Positions 47,301-64,000 of a DNA stretch of 64,000 bases are shown here, in pieces. Positions within the stretch are counted from its first letter, which is position 1. Each line of letters starts with the position of its first letter. The DNA comes from Lamellibrachia columna (taxonomy: Eukaryota; Annelida; Polychaeta; Sabellida; Siboglinidae). The stretch lies in the NCBI GenBank assembly GCA_963662155.1, contig OY759266.1, positions 4,710,526 to 4,774,525 of the forward strand. The letters run 5' to 3'. The translations under genes and the position numbers were made by a program. A model generated the notes under the pieces. It saw only the letters and a program-made list of their open reading frames with translations, ran no database searches and was not told the origin of the DNA.

Positions 47301-50300
47301 CTGACCAGGGAGAAACAGCAGCTGATTGAGATGGGCAACAGACTAAGGGCCGAACTCAACAAGAATGGTGAGTGACAAACACTGCGTAGACAATGGGTGA
47401 AGGGCTTCAGTTTGATAATTACATAGCCCATAGACATGAAGGTAGTGTACACCAACAAATTTTTTAAAGAGGCACTATAACTCACATATTCAATTTGTAT
47501 TCAATTAGTATGCACCATTAGTGAAAATGTGATGTACAGCATTAATATGGTCACATTTAGAGCACGGTTCTAAAGTAAGAGAGACTTGTTCATTGAACGT
47601 TGGATTAAAATTTGACTTGTTTCCCAAAGAAGACAAGTGTTGGAAGAACAATATACTGTTGTAAGGTACATATCGGTTAGTGGTGAAGTATAATGTTAGA
47701 AGGAACATATTGGCTAGGGATGAAGCATAGTGTTGGAAGGAACATATTGGCTAGGGTGAAGCATAATGTTGTAAGGAACATATTGGCTAGGGGTGAAGTA
47801 TAGTGTTGTAAGGAACATATTAGCTAGCAGTGGCGTATAGTGTTGGAAGGAACATATCGGCTAGGGGTGAAGTATAAAATGTTGGAATGAACATGACGGC
47901 TAGGGGTGAAGTATGAAGTGTTGGAAGGAACATATCAGCTAGGGCGTGAAGTATAAAGTGTTGGAAGGAACATATCGGCTAGGAGGTGAAGTATAGTGTT
48001 GTAAGAAACATATTAGCTAGGGGTGAAGTATAAAGTGTTGGAAGGAACATATCGGCTAGGGGTGAAGTGTAGTAATAGAAGGAACATATTAGCTAGAGGC
48101 GAAGTGTAGTGTTAGAAGGAACATATTGGCTAGGGGTGAAGTATGAAGTGTTGGAAGGAACATATCGGCTAGGGGTGAAGTATAGTGTTGGAAGGAACAT
48201 ATCGGCTAGGGGTGAAGTATGAAGTGTTGGAAGGAACATATCGGCTAGGGGTGAAGTATAGTGTTGAAAGGAACATATTGGCTAGGAGGTGAAGTATACA
48301 GTGTTGGAAGGCTAGAGGGTGAAGTATGAAGTGTGTGGAGCAGTCCCTAGCACTGTATACTGCACAATATAAGAAGTTACTTCTTTCATCCAGAATAAGT
48401 ACGAGGATTACAGCAACATAAATACACGAGTCATGGCAAGAGCGTTTGCTTTGTTTCATGTGGAAATGCTTAAGGTTAAGTTAAGTTTAAACTATTAAGT
48501 TTTAGCTAGAATGGACAAGTTACAGGTAATCTAGTACAGCTTGTACTGCACGCATCAACTGGTAGATCAATGCTGAAACAGTAATAGTAAACAATCTGAT
48601 TGATAGTGTTGTTGGCAACATAACTGTCAGGAGTGTACAAAATCTCTGACTTAATGTGACATAATGTTGTCAACTGCACAGGTCTTCGAGCTCCTCAGTC
48701 ATCATGCCAGCATCTGCCAGCAAGTCATGACACCGACTACTCCAAGCTAGTTACATCACAGTCAGATCTGGTTGAAACCGGTTCTCAGTCTGTCACAGCC
48801 AGATCAAACCAGTTGTCCCAACTGATTCAAACTAAACTGTCACAACTTGAGAAGCTTCAGTATCAACTGACTAAGCAGGTATGAGAAAAGATACATGTTC
48901 CTCGTCATTTCTCATGCTATGTATAGGAAGCAGGACCCTTTTTTAATAACAGAAATTACCAACTTATCTTAAAAGAAGTTATCAACTTGCTAAATATTAC
49001 AATGGCTCTTGAGTGTGTATGTATCACAAAATATGTCACATTGAACCATTAAATGGTTGCTGAAATAACCTATACAAGTTGAAATTCATTAACTGTCTAG
49101 TGACATAATATGATGACTTATAAAAATCTTCTCTGATGACATTTATTAATAATACCAGGCATGTCGCTAACTAGAGGTCTCATTTAACATGATTACTAAC
49201 ATGTCAATTCCACTAGAACAGAACAGCTAGACAGAAATACATTGCAAATGAAGCACATATATCATTAAGTTGGTGTCTGTCTGCATGCCCGTCCGCTGGA
49301 GGGGTTCTTTTTGAGAGAATTTGTTTAACTGTAAAATGTTTTCAGAAGTCATCCCAGAAATCACCTGCTGATTGTGTACGCCCGAACCCCCTTTTTCAAA
49401 ACCCCGAGGACGGGCCTGCTCTACATTGTAGCTTAGCAACTGTCCATCATGGTAGCATGGTAGCATGTTGCTGGAATTATCTTTACTGTAACTGGTTGCT
49501 CCAGGAATTGGCATTTGTACAGAAAGGTGAAGGCCATTCCATGAAGGTCATGCCAATGACCCTTGCTATGAGCAGTTCTGGAGAATGCTCAACAACCGAT
49601 GAAGATGCTGGCATAAACAGCCGAATGGACACCCGGGGCAGACAGCCCTTGGTAGCTTCAGGTAATTTGAGACACGGGGCAGACAGTCCTTGGTAGCTGC
49701 AGGTAATCTGAGACATGGGGCAGACCATCCTTGGTATCTGCAGGTAATCTGAGACATGGGACAGATTCCGGAAAATTCATTGTATTCTTGGGGATACAAG
49801 GTAGCTGCAGAAACTGTTGAATGGGCATAATCCCACTCTGGAACCTTGTTGCTCTGTGCTGATTATATAGTGTGAATGTGATGACTATATATAGTGTGAA
49901 TGTGATGACTATATATAGTGTGAATGTGATGACTATATATAGTGTGAATGTGATGACTATATATAGTGTGAATGTGATGACTATATATAGTGTGAATGTG
50001 ATGACTATATATAGTGTGAATGTGATGACTCTATACAGTGTAAATGTTGTGACTATATATAATGTGAATGTGGTGATTATATACAGTGTGAATGTGGTGA
50101 CTATATATATATATATATATATATATAGTGTGAATGTGGTGACTATATACAGTGTGAATGTGGTGACTATATATAGTGTGAATGTGGTGATTATATACAG
50201 TGTGAATGTGGTGACTATATATAGTGTGAATGAGGTGACTATATATAGTATGAATGTGGTGACTATATATAGTGTGAATGTAGTGACTATATACAGTGTG

Positions 50301-51343
50301 AATGTGGTGACTATATATAGTATGAATGTGGTGACTACATACAATGTGAATGGCACATAAAATGTTTACAGCAATAAATTTACACATGGGTTATCATGAA
50401 TGACTGTCACTCGGCCAATACCACATATCATATCGAGACTGTACAATATGTTGCAGATCGGCCCGTGGCATCAAGACAGGAGGAACCCGACCAACACCGT
50501 GTCACACCCCACAGTCCCCATCTGAGGACCAGTCTCTCCTCCTTGGGAGGCGAGTCCCTGCAGGAAATATGGGGAATGTTGGATGATGGACTCAGTCCCA
50601 AACCTGTCACACCAACAGCAGCTGGGGATGGTATGTATCATCACATGGTCTCTTTAAACCAGGGGCCATTTCACTAAGACAAAGAGCTCATTTAAGTAAA
50701 ATCCATTATAAAGCGAAATGCAGTTCACTACTGAAATTCATAAATGCATCAAAACCTTCAGGGAAATATTTTCATACATTGTCAAAAAGTGGTTGAAAAG
50801 GCATCATATTGGCATAATTTACCAAATTTCAACCACATTTTGCTGTGAAAGCAGGATCTGTGTTTCAATCAAAATCTAAAGAGCGAATTTAATTTTAAGA
50901 GCAAAATCGTGCTTATGAGTTAATGAGAATGTTAGTGAAGTGGTACCAAAATATTCTATGGATTCAAGTAACTATGGCAACGCATCATCAGTTATGTATA
51001 TATTTTTATGTATCAAAATATTTTGTTTAACAAATGAATTTTTTTGTGACTGAGAAAATAAAATATCATTTAATTTTAGTTCCAAGTGGTTCGTTCATTG
51101 ATGAATATAGATCCCTCAAATGCAGTATTTTTATAAACACCATTTGTGGCCGCAGGACCTCACCAGAATGTGGCCGTGGCCAGACATTCAGACCCGTGGG
51201 CAGTGACAGGAAGGAGGGTCAATCACAAATCTCAGCAGGACGTCACTGGACCGGGCAAGAATACACCGGTAGTGAAACTTGGACCAGGCCGGAGAAACCA
51301 GAGGAAAACAAAAATAAGAAACTATAACATCAAAGACGTCTGA
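26643..51343 (+). CDS. CCDC57: CCDC57 orthologue, 21 coding exons
   Basis: Exons, in consistent phase: 26643-26743, 31768-31922, 32355-32523, 33590-33711, 34464-34552, 35118-35275, 35725-35799, 36174-36374, 36761-36940 (or from 36782), 39039-39201, 40291-40425, 40913-41081, 41472-41648, 45257-45357, 45819-46019, 46462-46521, 47118-47367, 48682-48878, 49505-49661, 50457-50630, 51156-51343; about 1073 aa, against about 916 in human. Nearly all of it is coiled coil. Family landmarks as I remember them: KEKEWRDLQ near the start, EDFKYNLRLLGERDAELARYDA split over 31768-31922, DWQRQCEDLERIQYERSEDL, ATLRQHGL, LREKQQLIE-like EKQQLIEMGNRLRAEL, LEKLQYQLTKQ, SLQEIWGMLDDG and the C-terminal KIRNYNIKD. 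The mammalian protein acts at centrosomes/centriolar satellites. Oddities: a GC donor after 46019, and donors lying inside minisatellites at 39201 and 49661. The last exon ends at TGA 51341-51343. Confidence 0.9.
27080..27600 (-). mobile_element. 5'-truncated jockey/CR1-like LINE fragment
   Basis: Minus-strand frame 27568-27359 encodes MFADDTKLYSNISTLPD, LQDDLNKLAVLSKKWLLNFN and AYTLYGEILEV, the FADD motif and following palm segment of an RT. Sequence to about 27100 corresponds to the end of the ORF (a WNKLPEEVV-like segment) after an internal deletion. It lies in CCDC57 intron 1, antisense to the gene. Confidence 0.75.
28492..31055 (-). mobile_element. Younger family A LINE, nearly intact EN-RT
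   Basis: Minus-strand reading starts inside the APE endonuclease (VVYRSPN at 31055, VMGDFNHGHIQW, SSDHNQIHFN) and runs into a 688-codon RT frame (30661-28595). That frame has NKSPGVDGIPPKLLKE, ENYRPVSLTS, YLDFQKAFDKVPH, SGVPQGSVLGPILFLIYIND, KFADDTKVF and a C-terminal VINEWNKLPND. The only break is a frameshift at a 7-nt homopolymer (30698-30704) between EN and RT. After the stop, the tail has a 9-bp hairpin (TTGCCATCT...AGATGGCAA) and two perfect 10-bp TTAACAAGAT-type units. Flanking 8-bp TCCTTTCA duplications show insertion into the older copy. It is the youngest-looking element here. Confidence 0.9.
30663..31526 (-). pseudogene. Chimeric RT-endonuclease ORF across LINE insertion joint
   Basis: A 287-codon open frame whose first half (to about residue 155) is the RT palm/thumb of the older LINE and whose second half, from VVYRSPN, is the endonuclease of the younger LINE. 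The switch falls at the TCCTTTCA target duplication (31056-31063). The order is reversed relative to a normal LINE (EN before RT). It is a by-product of nesting and not a functional gene. Confidence 0.85.
32524..33010. repeat. 17-bp tandem repeat beginning at a CCDC57 splice donor
   Basis: From about 20 nt after the exon 3 donor (32523), units of about 17 bp (AGGAATAGGTGTTGTAC and AGGAATAGGTTTTGTAA alternating) continue to about 32810. Longer, diverged units with ATGTGTTGTGGAAGAAT then run to 33010. Minus-strand ORFs over it are artefacts. Confidence 0.9.
33985..34400. repeat. Short-period CTTCATTGTGT/CTTCCTTGTGT repeat
   Basis: Pyrimidine-rich units of about 12 bp (GTGTCTTCATT, GTGTCTTCCTT) repeat for 400 bp upstream of the CCDC57 exon at 34464 and keep three plus-strand frames open. 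It could act as an extended polypyrimidine tract, though that is only inference. Confidence 0.9.
34694..35075 (+). mobile_element. Family A LINE 3' end, truncated, with internal expansion
   Basis: Matches the C-terminus of the family A ORF (RTRGHEVTSIKDQ, then RKYSFSQRTINEWNKL, YLRRAGYT) and its 3' UTR through the hairpin and CTTGTTAAAT-type tail. Inside it (about 34775-34862) an 18-bp unit, TTGGATAGATTGATTGTA, is repeated four to five times. It lies in CCDC57 sense orientation, ending 42 nt before the 35118 exon. Confidence 0.85.
35385..35640 (+). mobile_element. tRNA-derived SINE, type I (plus orientation)
   Basis: Starts with a B-box-like GGGTTTGAATCC (about 35406), followed by the shared body (GCTCCAGTTCACTCGGCTTTATAA near 35453 in part, TTACCTGGCTATA) and the shared 3' domain (GAACAGGTCTGCCAATGGG, AAGCTTTGAGCAGTCCCAAG, GACTGGATACT). 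Three other copies are at 39955, 57000 and 61515. Confidence 0.75.
37205..37565 (-). mobile_element. LINE ORF C-terminal fragment (RTE-like)
   Basis: Minus-strand reading gives VKRRKLSLFGRTTRHNTIAK, ILQGILEGKRRWGCQRKNWL and IQQWTHRDLP, the RRKLxxFGHxxR...GxRRRGRQRxxW signature common at the C-terminal end of RTE/CR1-type reverse transcriptase ORFs. Only this end is present. It lies in CCDC57 intron 9. Confidence 0.75.
39181..39690. repeat. 41-bp minisatellite carrying an exon end and 5' splice site
   Basis: The first unit is the last 21 nt of the CCDC57 exon 39039-39201 (encoding RLTKARDE) plus the first 20 nt of the intron, including the donor GAG|GTACGT. About eleven further units follow head to tail, many with CTCACTAAGGCCAGGGATGA followed by GGTACATCTACCACC. 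Several have GAG|GTAAGT (about 39440 and 39645), which is closer to the donor consensus than the original. Confidence 0.9.
39955..40250 (-). mobile_element. tRNA-derived SINE, type I (minus orientation)
   Basis: Contains the shared 3' domain in reverse (GTATCCAGTCCTTGGGACTA, CTCAAAGCGTTTCACACTTC, GGCAGACCTGTTCATTCC). Toward 40250 it has a degenerate head (AAAGTTGCTAGGTTCACC). The body differs more than in the other copies. It ends about 40 nt before the CCDC57 exon at 40291. Confidence 0.65.
40634..40762 (-). mobile_element. Family A LINE 3' tail, short copy
   Basis: Only the 3' UTR remains: TTTAACAAGATTTAGCAAGA tail units, then CCAGATGGCAAGTGGACAAG and GGCTTATTGAGAGTCCAACA, up to the end of the ORF (CCTCCTGAGATATGTGT is antisense to YLRRA). 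It is in CCDC57 intron 11, antisense. Confidence 0.85.
41303..41382. repeat. (TA)n microsatellite
   Basis: About 40 TA units with one AA interruption, in CCDC57 intron 12. Confidence 0.95.
41715..41960 (-). mobile_element. tRNA-head SINE, type II copy
   Basis: Reads on the minus strand from a tRNA-like head (GAGCACTGGACTGTCAACTG, GGTTGAAAACTT B-box region) through TTTCAGAAGCGACACTTTA, GGGTAGTAAAAGATCCCACA and AACCTGTGGATTCC. The same order and similar words occur at 63240-63480, so these are two members of one family. Its head abuts and seeds the 53-bp array. Confidence 0.65.
41941..43195. repeat. 53-bp tandem array (about 24 units) with higher-order pattern
   Basis: Units of 53 bp containing CTCTCAGTTGACAGTCCAGT, GCTCATGCAATAAATAAG and TTTTCAACCATGGA. 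Two main variants (CAACCATGGAC and CAATCATGGTC) alternate, in places as a three-unit (159-bp) higher-order repeat near the left end (about 42040-42360) and again near the right end (about 42830-43130, where a CAGTAAATAAATT variant marks every third unit). The middle is homogeneous. It derives from the SINE head at its left edge. Confidence 0.9.
43295..45110 (-). mobile_element. L2-like LINE, degraded, antisense in CCDC57 intron 13
   Basis: Minus-strand reading from about 45060 gives a PFPTLLLKSCINQLIFPI-type start, VNSLIKK, NYRPISNLSFLSKVLEKVV, HLSNDLQSAYKQFHSTETAL, then, after a gap or breaks near 44500-44240 that remove the catalytic region from the open frames, LKLTPDKIDLIIIGTKQQ, LGIDTFPSDTVRNLGVVFD, LLKQLHWLPVTYRIHFKL and AAPTVWNELP. 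The LHWLPV...YRI signature is typical of L2/Crack-type elements. The 3' end is a (TAA)n-type tail at about 43295-43360. Several frameshifts. Confidence 0.85.
45479..45683. repeat. 51-bp tandem repeat, four units
   Basis: Four near-identical 51-bp units (starting AAAGAGGAGAGCAACAACAT) about 120 nt downstream of the CCDC57 exon 45257-45357. As 51 is divisible by 3, long ORFs persist on both strands and are artefacts. Confidence 0.95.
46670..46868 (+). mobile_element. 3' end of an L2-like LINE, copy 2
   Basis: Begins with the last ORF codons of a LINE (HKLKTHLFKLAYP-like reading of CGCCATAAACTAAAAACCCA), followed by the 3' UTR shared with 23095-23250 and a TTATTATTA end. It is in CCDC57 intron 16. 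Confidence 0.7.
47660..48335. repeat. Minisatellite of about 36-39-bp units (about 18 units)
   Basis: Units of the form GTTGGAAGGAACATATCGGC then TAGGGGTGAAGTATAGT repeat with variable length in CCDC57 intron 17. Open frames over it are repeat artefacts. Confidence 0.9.
49641..49765. repeat. 41-bp repeat of exon end plus 5' splice site (three units)
   Basis: The first unit spans the last 21 nt of the CCDC57 exon 49505-49661 (encoding RQPLVAS) and the first 20 nt of its intron, including CAG|GTAATTTGAG. Two more copies follow at exactly 41-bp spacing with donors TGCAG|GTAATCTGAG at about 49702 and 49743. As 41 is not a multiple of 3, using another donor would shift the frame. Confidence 0.85.
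49868..50355. repeat. 23-bp minisatellite (about 21 units)
   Basis: Units of the type GTGTGAATGTGATGACTATA followed by TATA, with GTGGTG/ATACA variants and one (TA)n expansion at about 50101-50127. It lies in CCDC57 intron 19, about 100 nt before the next exon. Confidence 0.95.
50662..50948. mobile_element. MITE, copy 1 (CATTTCACTAA termini)
   Basis: Starts GGGGCCATTTCACTAAGA and ends TTAGTGAAGTGGTACC, so it has short inverted termini. It shares both ends and internal words (AAAGAGCGAATTTAATTTTA, AAAATCGTGCTTATGAG) with the copy at 52464. No coding capacity. Superfamily not assigned. Confidence 0.65.
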
Positions 51344-51800
51344 ACGTGCATGTTATTGTACCATTGTGTATATGTAGGTGTATATGAACGTGCATGTTAT
51401 TGTACCATTGTGTATATGTAGGTGTATATGAACATGCATGTTATTGTACCATTGTGTATATGTAGGTGTATATGAACGTGCATGTTATTGTACCATTGTG
51501 TATATGTAGGTGTATATGAACGTGCATGTTATTGTACCATTGTGTATCTGAACGTGCATGTTATTGTACCATTGTGTATATGTAGGTGTATCTGAACGTG
51601 CATGTTATTGTACCATTGTGTATATGTAGGTGTATCTGAACGTGCATGTTATTGTACCATTGTGTATATGTAGGTGTATCTGAACGTGCATGTTATTGTA
51701 CCATTGTGTATATGTAGGTGTATCTGAACGTGCATGTTATTGTATCATTGTGTATATGCAGGTGTATCTGAATGTGCATGTTATTGTACTATTGTGTATA
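51342..51800. repeat. 44-bp minisatellite starting at the CCDC57 stop codon
   Basis: About ten units containing GAACGTGCATGTTATTGTAC and CATTGTGTATATGTAGGTGT; one unit is shortened (near 51545). The first unit includes the TGA stop of CCDC57 (51341-51343), so the 3' UTR is made of this array. Confidence 0.9.
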
Positions 51801-52036
51801 TATGTGTATTTAACTTGAAAACATAATGTATAATATACGTATAATATACGTATAATATATATATATAAACCATGTGCCCCTGTAAATGTTTGATCCAGGA
51901 ATTCAACAAAACAATTTTTTATATCCACCCCTCTGGGTTGATATATAATGTCTGATTCCACCAGGTGATATTAAATATTTTTCGACCCACCACTACCACC
52001 TCCCTATTATATTGGCACACTAAGGAATGTATTAAG

Positions 52037-52042
52037 AATAAA
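52037..52042 (+). terminator. Possible CCDC57 poly(A) signal 1
   Basis: AATAAA about 694 nt after the stop codon. A second hexamer lies at 52269-52274. Either would be consistent with a 3' UTR built on the 44-bp array. Confidence 0.35.
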
Positions 52043-52268
52043 TACCAATGTTTTAATGTTCTTCTGTGTATGTCTGTGATAGCCAGCGAGCTGAACTTAT
52101 TTCAAGATAGTAGAGTATGTTATTGATGCTTGACTATTTCTTCATGTTTTAAAAATATTAATGTTTATTTATTTACAAAATCCAGCTGACAGTTTTAAGG
52201 TGATCTCAGCACAGTTCTGTAGTTTGATTATGTTCAAATTTAATTAATTATTAGATTGTCAAAATATC

Positions 52269-52274
52269 AATAAA
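52269..52274 (+). terminator. Possible CCDC57 poly(A) signal 2
   Basis: AATAAA followed within about 35 nt by GT/T-rich sequence (TGTTGATGTGCTGTCTTT), which fits a cleavage region better than the first hexamer. Confidence 0.4.
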
Positions 52275-52463
52275 AAGAACTGTTTAGCCCAAATGTTGAT
52301 GTGCTGTCTTTAATCAGCATTCAGTCCTACACACAAGTCACTGCATCTGTTACAACAGATTATTAAATGTTGTCTATACCAAAACGTATGTACAAAACAT
52401 TTTACAACAAAAAATTGTCAGAAAGATATGACTGGACTCCCAGAGATTAAGTAGAAAGACCAA

Positions 52464-52751
52464 GGGACCATTTCACTAAGATAAAGAGCTTGTATGTAAA
52501 ATCCATAATAAAACAGAATCCATCATTTTAAATTGCTCCTAAGATGCTCATAAAATCCATCAAGTTTAGGAACAAAATGTTCACCATAAGTTGTTCGACA
52601 GTGAATACAATTGGGCATACATCAAAAACTTGTTGAAAATAATTCTGTTCTGAAACACACTTCTGTTTTGATCATAGCTAAAGAGCGACATCAATTTATA
52701 AGAGCGAAATCATGCTTACGAGCTCATAAGAATGTTAGTGAAACGGTGCCC
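52464..52751. mobile_element. MITE, copy 2 (CATTTCACTAA termini)
   Basis: Starts GGGACCATTTCACTAAGATA and ends TTAGTGAAACGGTGCCC, with short inverted termini as in copy 1 and the shared interior AGAGCGAAATCATGCTTACG. Confidence 0.65.
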
Positions 52752-52929
52752 AGTCAGTAGATAATCGACAGAAAGAACACGGTTCTGTTTAACAAATGAT
52801 AGGAAATAACACTGCTCAGCGGCTTCTATCACAATCACAACCCAGTTACACAATTTCTCACTTGATTCGACAGGTGATTTTTTTCTCAATAATATAAAAT
52901 GCTCTTAAATTAATAAGACTAACAATTCA

Positions 52930-52935
52930 TTTATT
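52930..52935 (-). terminator. Possible DDX46 poly(A) signal
   Basis: AATAAA on the minus strand, about 810 nt past the DDX46 stop. The convergent CCDC57 signals lie 650-900 nt further left, so the two transcripts would not need to overlap. Confidence 0.3.
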
Positions 52936-53504
52936 AAAATGAAATTTAAAAATAAGATGAGGTAATTTGTCACACTTGTTCCCCCATCTGACCCGAGACC
53001 TGATTCAGGACTCCCGTCAACTAACAACATCGAGTCATCCACTTAAAACTCGTTCTCCTATATGACATTTGTTAAGTTACCTGTGGACTGTCCTAATTTC
53101 CTTGATGTAGTTCTTGTTATGACTAAATACAAGGGATGAATTGTGGACTTGACCGTTGGTCAGTAACTGGACTGTGTGCTAATATCAGTTATGAAGGAAT
53201 GAAATGAGAGTGGTGGGGGTAATACCCCACAGTCAGTGGTGTTCCACCCTGTCACGTTGTGTGACTGTTGTTGCCTGGTAAGGTACATCTAGTATACCGT
53301 TTGACTGATGTCTGTCTTGCTGCTTACAGATGTTCTTCACTAACCTAATAACACTGCCTTGCTGCATTCTAAGCACATGCAGCAGTGTAGCAGCTGCCAT
53401 ATACAGCTTTGATGTTACTCAAGTTTACGGTTCTGCCAACATAGCTTCAACGTCAACATGTTGTCAGCAAACTTCTATGCTGACATAGCCACACAAATGC
53501 AGCA

Positions 53505-53670
53505 CACATCCTTGCTGACATGGCCAGGATGCCAGCACACATCCTTGCTGACATGGCCGGGATGCCAGCACACATCCTTGCTGACATGGCTGGGATGCCA
53601 GCACACATCCTTGCTGACATGGCCGGGATGCCAGCACACATCCTTGCTGACATGGCCGGGATGCCAGCAC
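53505..53670. repeat. 33-bp minisatellite downstream of DDX46 (five units)
   Basis: Five near-identical 33-bp units (CATCCTTGCTGACATGGCCG and GGATGCCAGCACA) about 80 nt beyond the DDX46 stop codon, within its likely 3' UTR. Being a multiple of 3, all frames stay open. Confidence 0.95.
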
Positions 53671-53748
53671 ACATTTTTGACACTGTCACAGTATTGATAT
53701 ACATCCTCTGTACGTTTCCTGGCCTCTGGCTGAACCTTTGATCTGGTC

Positions 53749-63033
<9,285 letters not shown>

Positions 63034-63239
63034 CTGGTGGCAGCAAGAGGCGAACAAGTCTTACACAGCCCAAGGAAGGTCAAAAGTACATTTATTTAAA
63101 TACAACACAAGCACAGAATTGAGTAAGGCGTCCGGGCTGAAGCACTAGCCGTGACAAGTAGTGTTTTAGGTTGGAACAATCATAGTACTAGCAAGGACCT
63201 TATGACTTATGACATTTAACTACAAACAGTCTTGAGCTA

Positions 63240-63480
63240 ACATAGGTTTCAGTTTTCCTTCTCTAGAATTAGTGAGTCCACAGCAGGTATTTTCCATTTC
63301 CCTGTGCGGGGTCTTTTACTTCCCCTGGCATAGGCACCAGATAGAAGGGACCAACGGCTTTTACTGTCTCTTCCGAAAGACAAAGGCAAAGTGGGGTAAA
63401 CGAAGTTGCAAAAGCTTCGCAACGGCAGAGGTAGTTTTGAACCTCTCACAAGTACCATTGCTTCATTTGTAGCATGCATG
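63240..63480 (-). mobile_element. tRNA-head SINE, type II copy
   Basis: Minus-strand reading: GCAATGGTACTTGTGAGAGG then TTCAAAACTACC (B-box-like), CTTTCGGAAGAGACAGTAAA, AGGGGAAGTAAAAGACCCCG and AATACCTGCTGTGGACTCAC. It is homologous in order to 41715-41960. The 88-codon ORF through it is a repeat artefact. Confidence 0.65.
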
Positions 63481-63659
63481 ATCAGTATAGCTTTGAGATT
63501 CAAACTAAAGTCCATGTAAGCATTTTATTTTGGCCAAGATAAAACTGCTTTGTAGCTATATCATTTTTGCCAAGTTGATATTGATGCTATCAGTGCCACC
63601 TCTACCCCAATGGGCACTCAACCAACGATACCACAAAACCTAGATTTCTACGACTTCAA

Positions 63660-63890
63660 GAGAAACCACTACTCTGTGCGCACTCCGAGCCACTCCCTCT
63701 GTACACACTGAGCCAATTTCTGTGTGCACCCTAAGCCACCCTCTGTGCACATTCTGAGCCACTCTGTATCTACACTATTATCTACTCTCTGTGTGCACTA
63801 TGAGCCACTCTCCATGTCCACTCTGAGCCACTATCTGTGTGCACTATGAGCCACGCTTTGTGTGCACTATGAGCCACTCTCTGTGAGCCA
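63660..63890. repeat. Short tandem repeat of GAGCCACTCTCTGTGTGCAC type
   Basis: About eleven irregular 20-22-bp units (CTCTGTGTGCACTATGAGCCA variants) in the DDX46 intron near the right edge. Beyond it, 63905-63990, ACCAATTCCACACCAATCA-type units repeat three to four times. Confidence 0.85.
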
Positions 63891-64000
63891 CTCCTCAGCA
63901 GACTTGGGTCAATGCCAATTCCACACCAATCAAAGCCTACCAATTCCACACCAATCACAACATACCAATTCCACCTCCAAAATACCAATTCCATATCAAA

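Noticed and set aside
49658..50387. ORFs of 232, 162 and 118 codons over the 23-bp array
   Set aside because: They are repeat translations (TLYIVTTF, VNVMTIYS) with no coding context.
63249..63515. Possible upstream DDX46 exon
   Set aside because: The sequence is the type II SINE (homologous to 41715-41960) and does not resemble the conserved residues expected just before the Q motif.

Overview
The window is nuclear DNA from an animal that is not a vertebrate, as far as can be judged. It is AT-rich, its genes have many short exons separated by introns of about 0.3-5 kb with GT-AG junctions, and it is full of non-LTR retrotransposons, tRNA-derived SINEs, MITEs and minisatellites. The protein-coding content (a CCDC57 orthologue, a DDX46/Prp5 orthologue) is bilaterian-like. 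A lancelet, mollusc, annelid or similar genome would fit; the sequence alone does not let me name the species.

Layout. 1-16.6 kb is a gene-poor, transposon-rich block. It holds a short exon-like ORF on the minus strand split by a LINE (1113-2857), a broken Merlin transposase followed by two histone-type 3' stem-loops (4024-5026), four LINE fragments (7.5-10.2, 10.9-12.0, 12.6-13.5 kb and the one at 1.4-2.7 kb) and a hAT-type MITE with an 8-bp target duplication (14020-14801). 16.6-24.95 kb is a minus-strand leucine-rich-repeat gene (8 coding exons, about 655 aa). 24.95-26.64 kb is a divergent intergenic region. 26.64-51.34 kb is a plus-strand CCDC57 gene (21 coding exons, about 1073 aa) whose introns carry LINEs, SINEs and many minisatellites. 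51.3-53.7 kb is a tail-to-tail intergenic region. 53.75-63.03 kb holds the last 12 exons of a minus-strand DDX46 gene (640 aa present; its 5' part lies beyond the right edge).

Function. The three host genes are not an operon. The LRR gene and CCDC57 are head-to-head, and CCDC57 and DDX46 are tail-to-tail. DDX46 is a core pre-mRNA splicing helicase (U2 snRNP recruitment), CCDC57 is a coiled-coil centrosome/centriolar-satellite protein, and the LRR protein is of unknown role with a Shoc2-like repeat region and an acidic tail.

Most unusual points: (1) two consecutive histone-mRNA-type stem-loops 22-69 nt after the stop of a Merlin transposase; (2) minisatellites seeded on exon/5'-splice-site junctions, so that splice donors are themselves tandemly repeated (two in CCDC57, both with 41-bp units, and one in DDX46); (3) a LINE nested inside an older copy with an 8-bp duplication, generating a chimeric RT-endonuclease ORF; (4) a LINE inserted in an open reading frame that is exactly in frame when the insertion is mentally removed; (5) a 53-bp satellite with higher-order structure grown from a SINE head; (6) a roughly 0.9-kb foldback element. 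All exon coordinates were read by eye from splice sites, reading-frame phase and family similarity, and were not checked computationally.
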